Numbered from the stretch's first letter, positions 1 to 11,528 are shown. The stretch is DNA of 64,000 bases from Alphaproteobacteria bacterium (GCA_030425185.1 JAUIAU010000002.1:114404-178403), one strand, 5' to 3'. Program-made: numbers and translations. The notes: generated by a model not told the origin, from the sequence alone.

Positions 1-2242
<2,242 letters not shown>

Positions 2243-2284
2243 CGGGGGCTCCCTCGGTCAGGTCACGGCTCGCAAATTGCCCGC

Positions 2285-2312
2285 GTTATAGACAGGTGCC
2301 CCACGGGCGCAA
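2285..2312 (-). promoter_or_regulatory. Possible carB promoter
   Basis: Reading the reverse strand, TTGCGC is followed after 16 bases by TATAAC, about 43 bases before the carB ATG. The -10 element is good and the -35 matches only at TTG. This is a pattern match only. Confidence 0.35.
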
Positions 2313-2400
2313 GGCCAATGCACTGCGCCCTCGCGCGGGTGGACCGCTCGGCCGGGCCGTGCCATAGGCCGGGCGCACCCGGACGAAAGAGGGCCTTCGC

Positions 2401-2724
2401 ATGGCATGGCTGTATCTGGTCTTCGCGATCCTGAGCGAGGTCGTCGGCACGACGGCGCTGAAATACTCGGACGGCTTTACCCGAATCGGACCGTCAGCGG
2501 TCACGCTGGTGGCCTACGCGCTGTCCTTCGTCCTGCTGGCTCAGGTGCTGCGGGCGATCCCGGTCGGGGTCGCCTACGCGATCTGGTCGGGCGCGGGCGT
2601 CGCCCTGATTACCCTGATCGGCTGGACGGTGCTGGGCCAGAAGCTGGACGCGGTTGCGATGGGCGGGATCGGCCTGATCGTGGCGGGGGTCATCGTGCTG
2701 AACGTCTGGTCGGGGCACGGCTGA
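2401..2724 (+). CDS. SMR-family small multidrug efflux protein
   Basis: This is a 107-residue, four-helix membrane protein of usual SMR length. The membrane-embedded glutamate that couples proton and drug binding is E13 in the first helix (AILSEVVGTTALK), equivalent to E14 of EmrE. The GTTALK and later AYAIWSGAGVA segments match the EmrE/QacE branch better than the guanidinium-exporter branch. It would export cationic toxic compounds in exchange for protons. It stands alone, divergent from carB and upstream of a pilin-like peptide. The substrate cannot be told from sequence. Confidence 0.9.
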   Translation: MAWLYLVFAILSEVVGTTALKYSDGFTRIGPSAVTLVAYALSFVLLAQVLRAIPVGVAYAIWSGAGVALITLIGWTVLGQKLDAVAMGGIGLIVAGVIVLNVWSGHG

Positions 2725-2858
2725 GGGCGGCCCGGCCGCCCCGGATCGCGACAACTCGACCGGTCCGGCAAGATTTGGCCGCGAAGACACCGCGAAAAGG
2801 CCCGGGTTGCGGGCGAGGGTCTGGAATCATTGCGATCCTGACCCGTGCGGAGTGCCCG

Positions 2859-3053
2859 ATGCTGCTGACTGCCCTGCGATCCTTCCTGCGCCGCGACACC
2901 GGGGCCGTGACCATCGACTGGGTGGTTCTGACCGCCGCGATCATGGGTCTGTCGCTGGCGATCGTCGGCGTCCTCTGGGACAGTCTGACCACCAACGTCG
3001 GCTTCCTGAACCGGACGATCGAGGAAAAGGCGATCTCGACCAGCTTCGAGTGA
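2859..3053 (+). CDS. Flp-pilin-like small membrane peptide (DW variant)
   Basis: This 64-residue peptide has a short basic N-terminus (RSFLRRD), then GAVTIDWVVLTAA, a hydrophobic helix (about residues 20-44) and a polar tail ending in ISTSFE. Flp/type IVb prepilins are cut after a glycine that precedes a helix with Glu5-Tyr6. Here the mature numbering would put Asp at 5 and Trp at 6 (D20, W21 of the precursor). It may be a pilin-like or pseudopilin protein; that is inference. A paralogue with the same DWVVLTAA core and TSFE ending lies at 17947-18177. No tad/cpa pilus genes are in the window. Confidence 0.7.
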   Translation: MLLTALRSFLRRDTGAVTIDWVVLTAAIMGLSLAIVGVLWDSLTTNVGFLNRTIEEKAISTSFE

Positions 3054-3072
3054 CGGCCTTCGGCGAAAAAAC

Positions 3073-3090
3073 TGTCAACTCAAGCTGACA
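3073..3090. promoter_or_regulatory. PpsR/CrtJ-type operator 1 upstream of bchE
   Basis: TGTCAACTCAAGCTGACA is an exact TGT-N12-ACA, the palindrome bound by the photosynthesis repressor PpsR (CrtJ). Its right half (CTGACA, 3085-3090) could also serve as a -35 element. It pairs with a second site whose first base lies 27 bp downstream, as is common for cooperative PpsR binding. Confidence 0.85.
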
Positions 3091-3091
3091 G

Positions 3092-3105
3092 TTGATCTAT
3101 GTCAA
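3092..3105. promoter_or_regulatory. FNR (FnrL)-type box upstream of bchE
   Basis: TTGATCTATGTCAA matches the FNR/FnrL consensus TTGAY-N4-RTCAA at every fixed position. The box centre is 3098.5. A class II activated promoter would then start near 3140, 20 bases before the ATG. The last six bases (3100-3105) are shared with PpsR operator 2, so activator and repressor would compete. Confidence 0.85.
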
Positions 3106-3117
3106 CATAAACTGACA
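3100..3117. promoter_or_regulatory. PpsR/CrtJ-type operator 2 upstream of bchE
   Basis: TGTCAACATAAACTGACA is a second exact TGT-N12-ACA. It overlaps the right half of the FNR box and covers TAAACT (3108-3113), which stands 17 bases after CTGACA (3085-3090) and could be a sigma-70 -10. PpsR bound here would block either candidate promoter. Confidence 0.85.
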
Positions 3118-3159
3118 GCCTGACTGCCACACTGGGCCGAAACCAGAGGGAGTCGGCCC

Positions 3160-4797
3160 ATGCGCATCGTTCTTATCCATCCGAACTACCACTCGGGCGG
3201 GGCAGAAATCGCCGGGAACTGGCCCCCGGCCTGGGCCGCCTACATCGCGGGCGCGCTCAAGACGGCGGGCTTCGACGACGTCCACTTCATCGATGCGATG
3301 ACCAACGACCTGCCGGACGAGGTGATCGCCGAACGCCTGGCCGCGCTGCAACCGGACGTCGTTGGGACGACCGCGATCACGCCGTCGATCTACACCGCCG
3401 AACGCCTGCTGGAGATCGCGCGCGACACCGTCCCGAACGCCCTCCGGGTGCTGGGCGGCATCCACGCCACCTTCATGTACCAGCAGGTCCTGACCGAGGC
3501 GCCTTGGGTCGACGTGATCGTGCGCGGCGAGGGCGAGGAGATCATCGTCGACCTGATGCGCACGGTGGCCGAGGGCCGCTGGCCCGAGGACCGGCAGCAG
3601 GTCAAGGGCCTCGCCTTCCGGGACGGCGAGCGGATCGTGGCGACGCAGGCGGCGAGCACGGTCAAGGACCTCGACGGGATCACCCCGGACTGGTCGCTGC
3701 TGGAATGGGACAAGTACATCTACGTGCCGCTCGGCGTGAAGGTCGCGATCCCCAACATGGCCCGCGGCTGTCCGTTCACCTGCTCGTTCTGCTCGCAATG
3801 GAAGTTCTGGCGCGACTACCGGGTGCGCGATCCGATCAAGGTCGTGGACGAGATCGAGACGCTGGTGAACGACCATGGCGTCGGGTTCTTCATCCTCGCC
3901 GACGAGGAACCGACCATCAACCGGCGCAAGTTCATCCAGTTCTGCGAAGAGCTGATCGCGCGCGGCCTGCCGGAGAAGATCCAGTGGGGCATCAACACCC
4001 GCGTCACCGACATCATGCGCGACAAGGAGTTGCTGCCGCTCTACCGCAAGGCGGGGCTCGTCCATGTCAGCCTCGGGACCGAGGCGGCGGCGCAGCTGAA
4101 ACTCGACCAGTTCAACAAGGAGACCAAGGTCGCCGACAACAAGGAGGCGATCCGCCTCCTGCGCGAGGCCGACATCTTCGTCGAGGCTCAGTTCATCGTG
4201 GGCCTCGACAACGAGACGCCCGAGACGCTGGAAGAGACCTACCGCATGGCGTGGGACTGGCAGCCCGACCTCGCCAACTGGGCGATGTACACGCCCTGGC
4301 CCTTCACGCCGCTGTTCAAGGAGCTGGGCGACAAGGTCGAGATCTTCGACTTCTCCAAGTACAACTTCGTCACGCCGATCATGGCCCCGGCCGCGATGAC
4401 GCGGGGCGAACTGCTCGACGGGGTGATGAAGAACTACCGCCGCTTCTACATGCAGAAGGCGCTGTTCCATTATCCGTGGCGCGGCACCGGTTACCGGCGG
4501 CGCTACCTGCTCGGCTGCCTCAAGGCCTTCCTGAAAGCTGGCGTGCAGCGCAAGTTCTACGATCTCGGCAAGGCGAACTACTGGGGCCCGCAGTCGAAGG
4601 ACAAGGTCGAGTTCAACTTCGACCGCACCCGCACCATCGCGCAGGCCCAGATCGAGGACTGGGAGAGCACGCAGGACAAGGCCAGCGTCAAGCGCGCCCG
4701 CAAGGTCGCCCGCGACACCAGCTTCAAGATGCCGAACGGGGCCGAGGTCCGCGCCTGCGGCGGCGGCGATCAGCAGATGGAGGAGATCGACGCATGA
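3160..4797 (+). CDS. bchE: Anaerobic Mg-protoporphyrin IX monomethyl ester cyclase
   Basis: This 545-residue B12-type radical SAM protein forms the isocyclic E ring of bacteriochlorophyll without oxygen. The N-terminal half (about 1-150) is a cobalamin-binding-like domain beginning [17 protein letters not shown], a BchE hallmark. The radical SAM cluster motif is C204-x3-C208-x2-C211 (CPFTCSFC). The C-terminal region of about 150 residues is BchE-specific. The start is supported by AGAGGGA at 3143-3151 upstream of the ATG. Two PpsR sites and an FNR box precede it, fitting repression by light or oxygen and activation when oxygen is low. The stop overlaps the bchJ start by ATGA. No other bacteriochlorophyll gene besides bchJ lies in the window. 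Confidence 0.96.
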   Translation: MRIVLIHPNYHSGGAEIAGNWPPAWAAYIAGALKTAGFDDVHFIDAMTNDLPDEVIAERLAALQPDVVGTTAITPSIYTAERLLEIARDTVPNALRVLGGIHATFMYQQVLTEAPWVDVIVRGEGEEIIVDLMRTVAEGRWPEDRQQVKGLAFRDGERIVATQAASTVKDLDGITPDWSLLEWDKYIYVPLGVKVAIPNMARGCPFTCSFCSQWKFWRDYRVRDPIKVVDEIETLVNDHGVGFFILADEEPTINRRKFIQFCEELIARGLPEKIQWGINTRVTDIMRDKELLPLYRKAGLVHVSLGTEAAAQLKLDQFNKETKVADNKEAIRLLREADIFVEAQFIVGLDNETPETLEETYRMAWDWQPDLANWAMYTPWPFTPLFKELGDKVEIFDFSKYNFVTPIMAPAAMTRGELLDGVMKNYRRFYMQKALFHYPWRGTGYRRRYLLGCLKAFLKAGVQRKFYDLGKANYWGPQSKDKVEFNFDRTRTIAQAQIEDWESTQDKASVKRARKVARDTSFKMPNGAEVRACGGGDQQMEEIDA

Positions 4798-5585
4798 CCG
4801 CGCCCACCCGTCACCTGCTGTCGGGCACGCCGGTCGGCGCGCCCGGCCGGATCGGGCCGAACGCGCTCCTGCAACTCGCCGGCGTGCTGGACGAGACGGG
4901 CGGCCCGGCCCTGCGGGACAGGGTCTTCCTGGCGGGCGGGGTCGCGGGGTTGCCCGCGCCGGAGGGGATGATCCCCGAAGGCCCGGTCGCCGCCGTCCAC
5001 AGGGCCCTGCGCACCGAGCTGGGCGACGCCGCCCGGCCACTGGCCCGCGCGGCCGGCGTCCGCACGGCAGACTACATCCTCGCCCGCCGGATCCCGAAAC
5101 CGGCGCAGGTCGTCCTGCGGCTGTTGCCCGCGCGTCTGTCGGCCCGGATCCTGGCCAAGGCCATCGCGCGCAACGCCTGGACCTTTGCCGGGTCGGGGCG
5201 GTTCCGGGTCGTGGCGCAGAAACCGCTGGAGTTCGAGCTGCTCGACAATCCCATGGTGCGGGGCGAACGGTCCGAGACGCCCCTCTGCCAGTGGCACGAG
5301 GCGGTCTTCGAGACGCTGTTTCGCCGCCTCGCCTCGAAGCGCTACCGCTGCCGCGAGGTGGCCTGCGGCGCGCAGGGCGGCGGGGCCTGCCGCTTCGTGC
5401 TGACGCTCCTGCCGCGCAGAGCGGTCACTCGGCCGCCAGCCGCGCCCGCCCGGCAGACGGGTAGAGGTAGTCCCGCGTCATCGGAACCCGGGCCATTGCG
5501 CGGGTCAGCTGGACCTGGAACACGACCTGCCGCCCGTGGCGGAAGGCGGCCTCGCTGGCCAGCAGGTAGTAGCGCCACATCCTGA
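4794..5585 (+). CDS. bchJ: Bacteriochlorophyll synthesis protein BchJ (4-vinyl-reductase domain), with run-on tail
   Basis: The frame starts at the ATG overlapping the bchE stop and runs 263 codons. Residues 1 to about 205 look like BchJ, ending in a V4R-type domain ([13 protein letters not shown], then [17 protein letters not shown]). BchJ was once called the 4-vinyl reductase and is now thought to assist porphyrin handling; BciA/BciB do the main reduction. Known BchJ proteins are about 210 residues. Here no stop is met until 5583-5585, so residues 211-263 are an Arg/Pro/Gly-rich tail encoded antisense to the last 53 codons of cfa. Either a stop was lost or the tail is tolerated. Translational coupling to bchE is likely. 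Confidence 0.85.
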   Translation: MTAPTRHLLSGTPVGAPGRIGPNALLQLAGVLDETGGPALRDRVFLAGGVAGLPAPEGMIPEGPVAAVHRALRTELGDAARPLARAAGVRTADYILARRIPKPAQVVLRLLPARLSARILAKAIARNAWTFAGSGRFRVVAQKPLEFELLDNPMVRGERSETPLCQWHEAVFETLFRRLASKRYRCREVACGAQGGGACRFVLTLLPRRAVTRPPAAPARQTGRGSPASSEPGPLRGSAGPGTRPAARGGRRPRWPAGSSATS

Positions 5586-6645
5586 CGAACCGCGCATCGT
5601 AGAGCGCCTCGGCCTTGTCCGCCCGCGCCATGAAGCGGTCGTACCAGGCGCGCAGCGTGTCGGCGTAATGGGTGTGCAGCACCTCCAGATCGGCGGGCAG
5701 CAGGTCCGCGCGCTCGACCGCGCCGGTGATTTCGGACAGCGCCGGGATATAGCCGCCCGGGAAGATGTGCCTGGTGATCCACGGGCTGGTCGGGCGCGTG
5801 CGCGCCAGCCGTCCGATGGTGTGGACGAGGGCGACCCCGTCCGCGTCCAGCAGCCGGTGCAGGGTGGTGAAATACTCGCGATAGTGCAGCGGGCCGACAT
5901 GCTCGAACATGCCGACGGATACGATCCGGTCGAAGCGGTCTTCCACGTTGCGGTAATCGGTCAGCCGGATATCGACGCGGTCCTCCAGCCCGGCGGCCCG
6001 GACCCGGGCGCGGGCGGTGGCGTGCTGCTCGGTGCTCAGCGTCACCCCGGTCACCTGCACGCCGTAGTCCTGCGCCAGCGTCAGGGCCAGTCCGCCCCAG
6101 CCGCAGCCGACATCGAGCACCCGCATCCCCGGCTCGAGGCAGAGTTTCGTGGCGATGTGGTGCTTCTTGGCGGCCTGCGCCTCCTCCAGGGTGCGGACGC
6201 CCGGTCCCCAGTAGGCGCAGGAGTATTGCCGGTCCGCATCGAGGAAGAGATCGTAGAGGTCCCCCGACAGGTCGTAGTGATGCGCGACGTTGCGCTGGGC
6301 GCGGCCCACCGGGTTATGGGTGTCGAGAAACCGCAGCACCCGTTGCGCGCGGTCGATCAGCCGGAACCACCCGGTGCCGTAGGACGTGTTGGTGTTCACG
6401 GTCATCAGCCGGAAGAAGTCTTCCAGCGCGTCGTCCGCGATCTCCAGCGTGCCGTCCATATAGGCCTCGCCGAGCGCCAGCTCCGGGTCGCGGACCAGCC
6501 GGCCGGGCAGGGCCGGGTCCTTCAGGATCAGGCCGACCTGCGGCGCGCCGCCGTCCCCGTGGCGCAGCACCGTTCCGTCGGGCAGGGTCAGGGTTCCGGT
6601 CTTCACGACGGCCCCGACCAGATCGTCGAGCAGTCTCGTCCACAT
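5425..6645 (-). CDS. cfa: Cyclopropane-fatty-acyl-phospholipid synthase family methyltransferase
   Basis: The protein has 406 residues. The N-terminal lipid-binding segment is followed by YSCAYW (141-146), a CFA-synthase signature, and the SAM motif [10 protein letters not shown] (176-185). GMFEHVG and the C-terminal FARG-like helical region also fit the family. It transfers a methylene group from SAM to unsaturated phospholipid acyl chains at the membrane face, modifying membranes in stationary phase or stress. The start at 6645 gives [10 protein letters not shown]. Its 3' end overlaps bchJ tail to tail by 161 bp. It is divergent from aspS. Confidence 0.93.
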   Translation of the reverse strand: MWTRLLDDLVGAVVKTGTLTLPDGTVLRHGDGGAPQVGLILKDPALPGRLVRDPELALGEAYMDGTLEIADDALEDFFRLMTVNTNTSYGTGWFRLIDRAQRVLRFLDTHNPVGRAQRNVAHHYDLSGDLYDLFLDADRQYSCAYWGPGVRTLEEAQAAKKHHIATKLCLEPGMRVLDVGCGWGGLALTLAQDYGVQVTGVTLSTEQHATARARVRAAGLEDRVDIRLTDYRNVEDRFDRIVSVGMFEHVGPLHYREYFTTLHRLLDADGVALVHTIGRLARTRPTSPWITRHIFPGGYIPALSEITGAVERADLLPADLEVLHTHYADTLRAWYDRFMARADKAEALYDARFVRMWRYYLLASEAAFRHGRQVVFQVQLTRAMARVPMTRDYLYPSAGRARLAAE

Positions 6646-6796
6646 GGTGCATCCCCTCGCGGTTGCACCGGTGCCGGTATGCGTCTCACGCCGCGGTTCG
6701 CGACCCCGGACGCGGCCCGGTGCGGCAAACAACGCCGGACAGAGTGTCGCATCCGGGCCCGCTTGTCCAGTTTCGCGGCGATCCGGGGCCCTCGGC

Positions 6797-6825
6797 TTGA
6801 CTTCCGGTCCCGGCCCATGTGTATC
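6797..6825 (+). promoter_or_regulatory. Likely aspS promoter
   Basis: TTGACT, 17 bases, then TGTATC, placing a transcription start near 6832 and a leader of about 30 bases before the aspS ATG. The -35 is strong and the -10 weak, common in this GC-rich lineage. Confidence 0.45.
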
Positions 6826-6861
6826 GGCGCGGACCCTTTCTCCGAGCCGAAGGCCCGCGCC

Positions 6862-8637
6862 ATGAACGCCTACCGCAGCCACACCTGTGCCGAACTGAAC
6901 GCCGCCCACGTGGGCCAGACCGCGCGTCTGGCAGGTTGGGTGCATCGGGTCCGTGACCATGGCGGGGTGCTGTTCATCGACCTGCGCGACCACTACGGGA
7001 TCACGCAGGTGATCTGCGATCCCGACAGCCCGGTGTTCGGCGCGCTGGAAAAGGTCCGCAGCGAGTGGTGCATCCGCATCGACGGGGACGTGAAGGCGCG
7101 CGACCCGAGCCTCGTGAACCGCAAGATCCCGACCGGCGAGATCGAGGTCTTCGCCCGCGGCTTCGAGGTGCTGGGCGCGGCCGAGGAATTGCCGCTGCAG
7201 GTCTTCGGCGAGCCCGACTTCCCCGAGGAGACGCGCCTGAAATACCGCTTCCTCGACCTCCGCCGCGAGACGCTGCATTCGAACATCATGCTGCGCACGG
7301 CCGTGGTTCAGGACCTGCGCCAGCGCATGTGGGGCAAGGGCTTCACCGAGTTCCAGACCCCGATCATCACCGCCTCCAGCCCGGAAGGCGCGCGCGACTT
7401 CCTCGTGCCGTCGCGCCTGCACCCCGGCAAGTTCTACGCGCTGCCGCAGGCCCCGCAGCAGTTCAAGCAGCTGATCATGGTCGCGGGCTTCGACCGGTAT
7501 TTCCAGATCGCGCCCTGCTTCCGCGACGAGGACCCGCGTGCCGACCGCTCGCCCACCGACTTCTACCAGCTCGATGTCGAGATGAGCTTCGTCGAGCAGG
7601 AAGATGTCTTCGCCACCGTCGAGCCGGTGATCCTCGACTGTTTCGAGCGGTTCGGCGGCACGCGCACCGTCAACCGCGAGGTGCCGCGCATCAGCTACCG
7701 CGATGCCGCGCTCTGGTATGGCACCGACAAGCCCGACCTGCGCAACCCGATCAAGATGCAGGTCGTCAGCGAGCATTTCCGCGACAGCGGCTTCGCCATC
7801 TTCGCCAAGCTTCTGGAACAGGAGGGCACCGAGGTCCGCGCGATCCCGGCCCCCACCGGCGGCAGCCGCAAGTTCTGTGACCGGATGAACAAGTTCGCGC
7901 AGGAGCAGGGCCTGCCCGGCATGGGCTACATCTTCTGGCGCGAGGCCGATGGCGAGATGGAAGCCGCGGGTCCGCTGGCCAAGAACATCGGCCCCGAGCG
8001 CACCGAGGCGATCCGCCGGCAGCTCGGCCTCGGCGTGGGTGACGCGGCCTTCTTCCTCGGCGGCAAGCCCTCGGCCTTCGAGGCGGTCGCCGGCCGCGCC
8101 CGTACCGTGATCGGCGAGGAACTCGGCCTGACCAGGAAGGACCGGTTCGAATTCTGCTGGATCGTCGATTTCCCGATGTACGAGCGCGACGACGACGGCA
8201 AGATCGACTTCTCGCACAACCCGTTCTCGATGCCGCAGGGGGGCATGGCGGCCTTCGACAAGGCGCCCGAGGATATCCTCGGCTACCAGTACGACCTCGC
8301 CTGCAACGGCTACGAACTGGTCTCGGGCGCGATCCGGAACCACAAGCCCGAGATCATGGTCAAGGCGTTCGAACTGGCGGGCTACCCGGCCTCCGAGGTC
8401 GAGAAGCGCTTCGGCGGCATGCTGAACGCCTTCAAGTACGGCGCACCGCCCCACGGTGGCTGTGCCGCGGGCATCGACCGGATGGTGATGCTGCTGGCGG
8501 ACGAGGCGAATATCCGCGAGGTCATCATGTTCCCGATGACCCAGCGCGCCGAGGACCTGCTGCTGGGCGCGCCGTCCGAGCCGACCAACGAGCAGTTGCG
8601 CGAGCTTGGCCTGCGGGTGCTCCCGCGCGAGGACTGA
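6862..8637 (+). CDS. aspS: Aspartate--tRNA ligase
   Basis: This 591-residue class II tRNA synthetase has the usual bacterial AspRS length. It has an N-terminal OB-fold anticodon-binding domain (about 1-110, [19 protein letters not shown]), class II motif 2 ([20 protein letters not shown]), the bacterial GAD insertion in the middle, and motif 3 near the end ([13 protein letters not shown]). It charges tRNA-Asp in the cytoplasm. Whether it is discriminating or also charges tRNA-Asn cannot be told here, as gatCAB is not in the window. A hairpin terminator follows at 8696-8725. Confidence 0.97.
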   Translation: MNAYRSHTCAELNAAHVGQTARLAGWVHRVRDHGGVLFIDLRDHYGITQVICDPDSPVFGALEKVRSEWCIRIDGDVKARDPSLVNRKIPTGEIEVFARGFEVLGAAEELPLQVFGEPDFPEETRLKYRFLDLRRETLHSNIMLRTAVVQDLRQRMWGKGFTEFQTPIITASSPEGARDFLVPSRLHPGKFYALPQAPQQFKQLIMVAGFDRYFQIAPCFRDEDPRADRSPTDFYQLDVEMSFVEQEDVFATVEPVILDCFERFGGTRTVNREVPRISYRDAALWYGTDKPDLRNPIKMQVVSEHFRDSGFAIFAKLLEQEGTEVRAIPAPTGGSRKFCDRMNKFAQEQGLPGMGYIFWREADGEMEAAGPLAKNIGPERTEAIRRQLGLGVGDAAFFLGGKPSAFEAVAGRARTVIGEELGLTRKDRFEFCWIVDFPMYERDDDGKIDFSHNPFSMPQGGMAAFDKAPEDILGYQYDLACNGYELVSGAIRNHKPEIMVKAFELAGYPASEVEKRFGGMLNAFKYGAPPHGGCAAGIDRMVMLLADEANIREVIMFPMTQRAEDLLLGAPSEPTNEQLRELGLRVLPRED

Positions 8638-8695
8638 GCGGATCGTTTCCGGTCCGGACCCGGTCCGGGCGCTGACGGCTTCGTGTTTCCAGCAT

Positions 8696-8737
8696 GCCCC
8701 CGCCGCTTTGCGAAAGCGCGGGGGCTTCGCTATCTTT
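8696..8737 (+). terminator. Rho-independent terminator after aspS
   Basis: GCCCCCGC (8696-8703) pairs with GCGGGGGC (8718-8725), with an inner GCTTT/AAAGC stem, followed by TTCGCTATCTTT. It lies 59 bases past the aspS stop. Confidence 0.75.
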
Positions 8738-8761
8738 GGACCGTAGTCACCAGGTCCTGCG

Positions 8762-10129
8762 ATGCCCGCCGATCCCCTCACGCTTGCCATCCGCTTCGGC
8801 TACGGGCTGTCGCCGCTCCATCCGCCGCCCGCGGATGCCGACGCGCTGATGGCGGCGCTGACCGGGCCGGACCGGATCGCCCGGCAATACCGTCAGCCGC
8901 CGAGCCCGCTGGCCCTGTCGCGCGTGGCGGCGCAGTTGCAGGCCAAGCGCGCGATGAACCGGGACGAGACCGAGGCCAACCGCCGCGCCTTGCGCGCCGC
9001 GAACCGGCAACTGGCCGAGGACTATGACGACGCCCGCCGCGCCCTGATGGCCCGCGCCGCGCTTTCGCCCGACCCGTTCCGCGAGCGTCTGGCCGCCTTC
9101 TGGACCGACCATTTTACGGTTCACCTGCCCGGCGGGCGCTGGCGCTCGGTGGTGCCCGCCTATGTCGAAAGCGCGATCCGGCCCTTCGTCGCGGGCCGCT
9201 TCGCCGACATGCTGCGTGCGGTGGTCACGCATCCCGCGATGCTGGTCTATCTCGACCAGTTCCAGTCGGTCGGGCCGCAGTCGCGCACCGGGCGGCAGAG
9301 CGGTCGCGGCCTGAACGAGAACCTCGCCCGCGAACTGATGGAGCTGCACACGCTCGGTGTGGACGGCGGGTATACGCAGGACGACGTCCGCGAACTGGCC
9401 GAATTGCTGACCGGTCTGTCGATCTCGGACGAGGGCTTCGCCTTCAAGCCGCAGCTTGCTGAGCCGGGACCGGAGGTGGTGCTGGGCCGGCGCTACGGCG
9501 GGGCCGAGCCCGCCCGCCTCGACGAGGTGCTGGCGGCGGTGGACGACCTCGCGCGGCACCCGGCCACCGCGGCCCACCTCGCGCGCAAGCTGGCGGTGCA
9601 CTTCGTGTCGGACAGCCCCGATCCCGATCTCGTCGCGGCGCTTGCGGCGCGCTGGCGCGAGACCGACGGGGACCTTGCCGCCGTGGCCGAACGGCTGGTC
9701 ACCCATCCCGCCAGTGCCGCGCCCCTCGGGGCCAAGGCCAAGCGCCCGCAGGAATTCCTGCTGTCGGCCCTGCGCGCCCTCGGGCCGGTGCCGCGTGCCC
9801 TGACCGGGATGGGACGCCGGACCCTCGACGGGGTGTTCTCGGCGCCACTGCGGGCGATGGGGCAGGCCTGGCTGGAAGCGCCGGGTCCCGATGGCTGGCC
9901 GGAGGACGCCGGGTCCTGGATCACGCCGCAGGGGCTGGCGGCCCGGATCACCTGGGCGATGGCCGCGCCGCGGGTGGTGCGGCCCGACCTGCCCGATCCG
10001 CGCGACTTCGTGGAGACCGCGCTAGGCCCGCTGGCCGGACGCGAGACCCGCTTTGCCGCGCGCGCCGCCGAAACCGGCTGGGAAGGGGTGGGCCTCGTGC
10101 TCGCCTCGCCCGAGTTCAACCGCCGCTGA
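8762..10129 (+). CDS. DUF1800 family protein
   Basis: This 455-residue protein has the DUF1800 pattern: an N-terminal RFGYGLSP, a central LAAFWTDHFTVH block (about residue 110), LNENLARELMELHTLGVDGGYTQDDVRELAELLTGLS (about 182-220), and a C-terminal part ending in LASPEFNRR. These proteins are encoded beside DUF1501 proteins, as here, with 10 bases between the genes. The biochemical role is unknown to me. No clear signal peptide is visible, although many family members are exported. Confidence 0.9.
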   Translation: MPADPLTLAIRFGYGLSPLHPPPADADALMAALTGPDRIARQYRQPPSPLALSRVAAQLQAKRAMNRDETEANRRALRAANRQLAEDYDDARRALMARAALSPDPFRERLAAFWTDHFTVHLPGGRWRSVVPAYVESAIRPFVAGRFADMLRAVVTHPAMLVYLDQFQSVGPQSRTGRQSGRGLNENLARELMELHTLGVDGGYTQDDVRELAELLTGLSISDEGFAFKPQLAEPGPEVVLGRRYGGAEPARLDEVLAAVDDLARHPATAAHLARKLAVHFVSDSPDPDLVAALAARWRETDGDLAAVAERLVTHPASAAPLGAKAKRPQEFLLSALRALGPVPRALTGMGRRTLDGVFSAPLRAMGQAWLEAPGPDGWPEDAGSWITPQGLAARITWAMAAPRVVRPDLPDPRDFVETALGPLAGRETRFAARAAETGWEGVGLVLASPEFNRR

Positions 10130-10139
10130 GGGAGAGACC

Positions 10140-11360
10140 ATGCAACCGACGCGCCGGACGATGCTGAAGGGACTGGGGGCCATCGGCTGCTCGCTGGCCG
10201 CGCACCCGCTGACGACGACGATGACCTTCGCCGCGGCCCCGGGCGAGAACCGGCTGGTGGTGCTGATCCTGCGCGGCGCGATGGACGGGATCGGCACGCT
10301 GCAACCCGTGGCCGATCCGAACTATGCCCGGCTGCGCCCCGAACTATCGCGCGCCTCGCCCGGTGCCGATCTCGCCGAGGGCTTCGCGCTGCACCCGCGC
10401 CTCGACCCGCTGCGCCCGCTCTGGGCGGCGGGCGAGCTGGCGTTCGTGCCGGCCGTCTCGACCCCCTACCGCGACCAGCGCAGCCATTTCGACGGGCAGG
10501 ACATGCTCGAGGCGGGCACGGGCCGCGACGTGCCGGTGGGCGCGGTGCGCGGCGGCTGGCTGAACCGGATGCTGGGCGCAGTGCCGGGCGTGACCGCCGA
10601 GACCGCCTTTGCCATCGGCCGCGACACGCCGCTGATCCTGACCGGGGATCAGCCGGTGTCGAGCTGGTCGCCGGCGACGCGGCTCGACCTGTCGCCACAG
10701 GCGCGGCTGCTGCTGGAACGGCTCTACGAGGCCGACCCGCTGTTCCACGCCGCCGCCTTCGAGGCGCTGGAACTGGCCGAAAGCCTCGGCCGGTCCGAGG
10801 AGGTGGACAGTTTCGGCGAGATGATGCGGATGACCCGCGATGCGCAGGCCGAGGAGCGCGCCGCCGAAGGGGCGCGTGCACTGGCGAGCTTCGCCGCGGC
10901 CCGGCTGCGCGAGGAGACGCGGATCGCCAGCTTCTCGCTGACCGGGTGGGACACGCACCGGGGCCAGCGCGCTGCGCTCGACCAGGCCTTGCGGCGGCTG
11001 TCGGACTCGATCCTGACCCTGCGCGACGAGCTGGGACCGCTCTGGGGCAAGACGGCCGTCCTTGCCGTGACCGAGTTCGGGCGCACGGCGGCCGAGAACG
11101 GCACCGGCGGCACCGACCACGGCACCGGCGGGCTGATGCTGCTGGCGGGCGGCGCGGTGCGGTGCGGGCGGCTCTTCGGCGGCTGGCCCGGGCTGGACGA
11201 GAGCGCGCTCTACGACCGGCGCGACCTGATGCCGCTCGACGACGTGCGACGCTACGCGGCCTGGGTGCTGCGCGGCCTCTACGGGATCGAGGCAGGCACG
11301 CTCGGCTCGGTCGTGTTTCCGGGGCTGGACCTCGGCGACGATCCGGGCGTGCTGGTCTGA
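10140..11360 (+). CDS. DUF1501 family protein with Tat-type signal
   Basis: This 406-residue protein starts at the ATG just after GGGAGAGACC. The N-terminus PTRRTMLKGLGAIGCSLAAH resembles a twin-arginine signal (RRTMLK), so it is probably exported folded. The body is DUF1501, a sulfatase/alkaline-phosphatase-like fold (LRGAMDGIGTLQPVADPNY, SHFDGQDMLEAG, DTHRGQRAALDQ, VTEFGRTAAENGTGGTDHGTGG). It forms an operon with the DUF1800 gene. A link to surface or wall-related processing has been suggested for the family, but no activity can be assigned here. Confidence 0.9.
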   Translation: MQPTRRTMLKGLGAIGCSLAAHPLTTTMTFAAAPGENRLVVLILRGAMDGIGTLQPVADPNYARLRPELSRASPGADLAEGFALHPRLDPLRPLWAAGELAFVPAVSTPYRDQRSHFDGQDMLEAGTGRDVPVGAVRGGWLNRMLGAVPGVTAETAFAIGRDTPLILTGDQPVSSWSPATRLDLSPQARLLLERLYEADPLFHAAAFEALELAESLGRSEEVDSFGEMMRMTRDAQAEERAAEGARALASFAAARLREETRIASFSLTGWDTHRGQRAALDQALRRLSDSILTLRDELGPLWGKTAVLAVTEFGRTAAENGTGGTDHGTGGLMLLAGGAVRCGRLFGGWPGLDESALYDRRDLMPLDDVRRYAAWVLRGLYGIEAGTLGSVVFPGLDLGDDPGVLV

Positions 11361-11363
11361 TCC

Positions 11364-11528
11364 TCAGTCCGAGGCGACCGCGGTGACAGCGGTGCGGGCG
11401 GTGGCTCCGCTCTGGAAGCCGATGAAACCCAGTCCCAGCCCCAGCAGGGTTGCCGAGAGCAGGAGGAACGTCGCGCCCGAGCCGCCGCTGGCAGAGCGGC
11501 GCGCGGGCTTGGCAGCGCGTTTGGCCAT
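11364..11528 (-). CDS. Small single-helix membrane protein, unknown
   Basis: This 54-residue reverse-strand frame begins MAKRAAKPARRSASGGSG, a basic cytoplasmic head, followed by one hydrophobic helix (ATFLLLSATLLGLGLGFIGF) and a short Ala/Thr tail. AAAGGA lies about 12 bases before the ATG. It is tail to tail with the DUF1501 gene, 3 bases away. I do not recognise the family. The basic-head plus helix pattern supports a real gene, but the size leaves doubt. Confidence 0.5.
   Translation of the reverse strand: MAKRAAKPARRSASGGSGATFLLLSATLLGLGLGFIGFQSGATARTAVTAVASD

Noticed and set aside
3504..4793. First part of a 693-residue forward frame through bchE
   Set aside because: Only its end (from 4794) is a real gene, bchJ. 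The earlier part is an out-of-frame reading of bchE.
6646..8790. Upstream extension of the cfa frame to 8790
   Set aside because: It is antisense to aspS. The cfa protein begins [10 protein letters not shown] at 6645.
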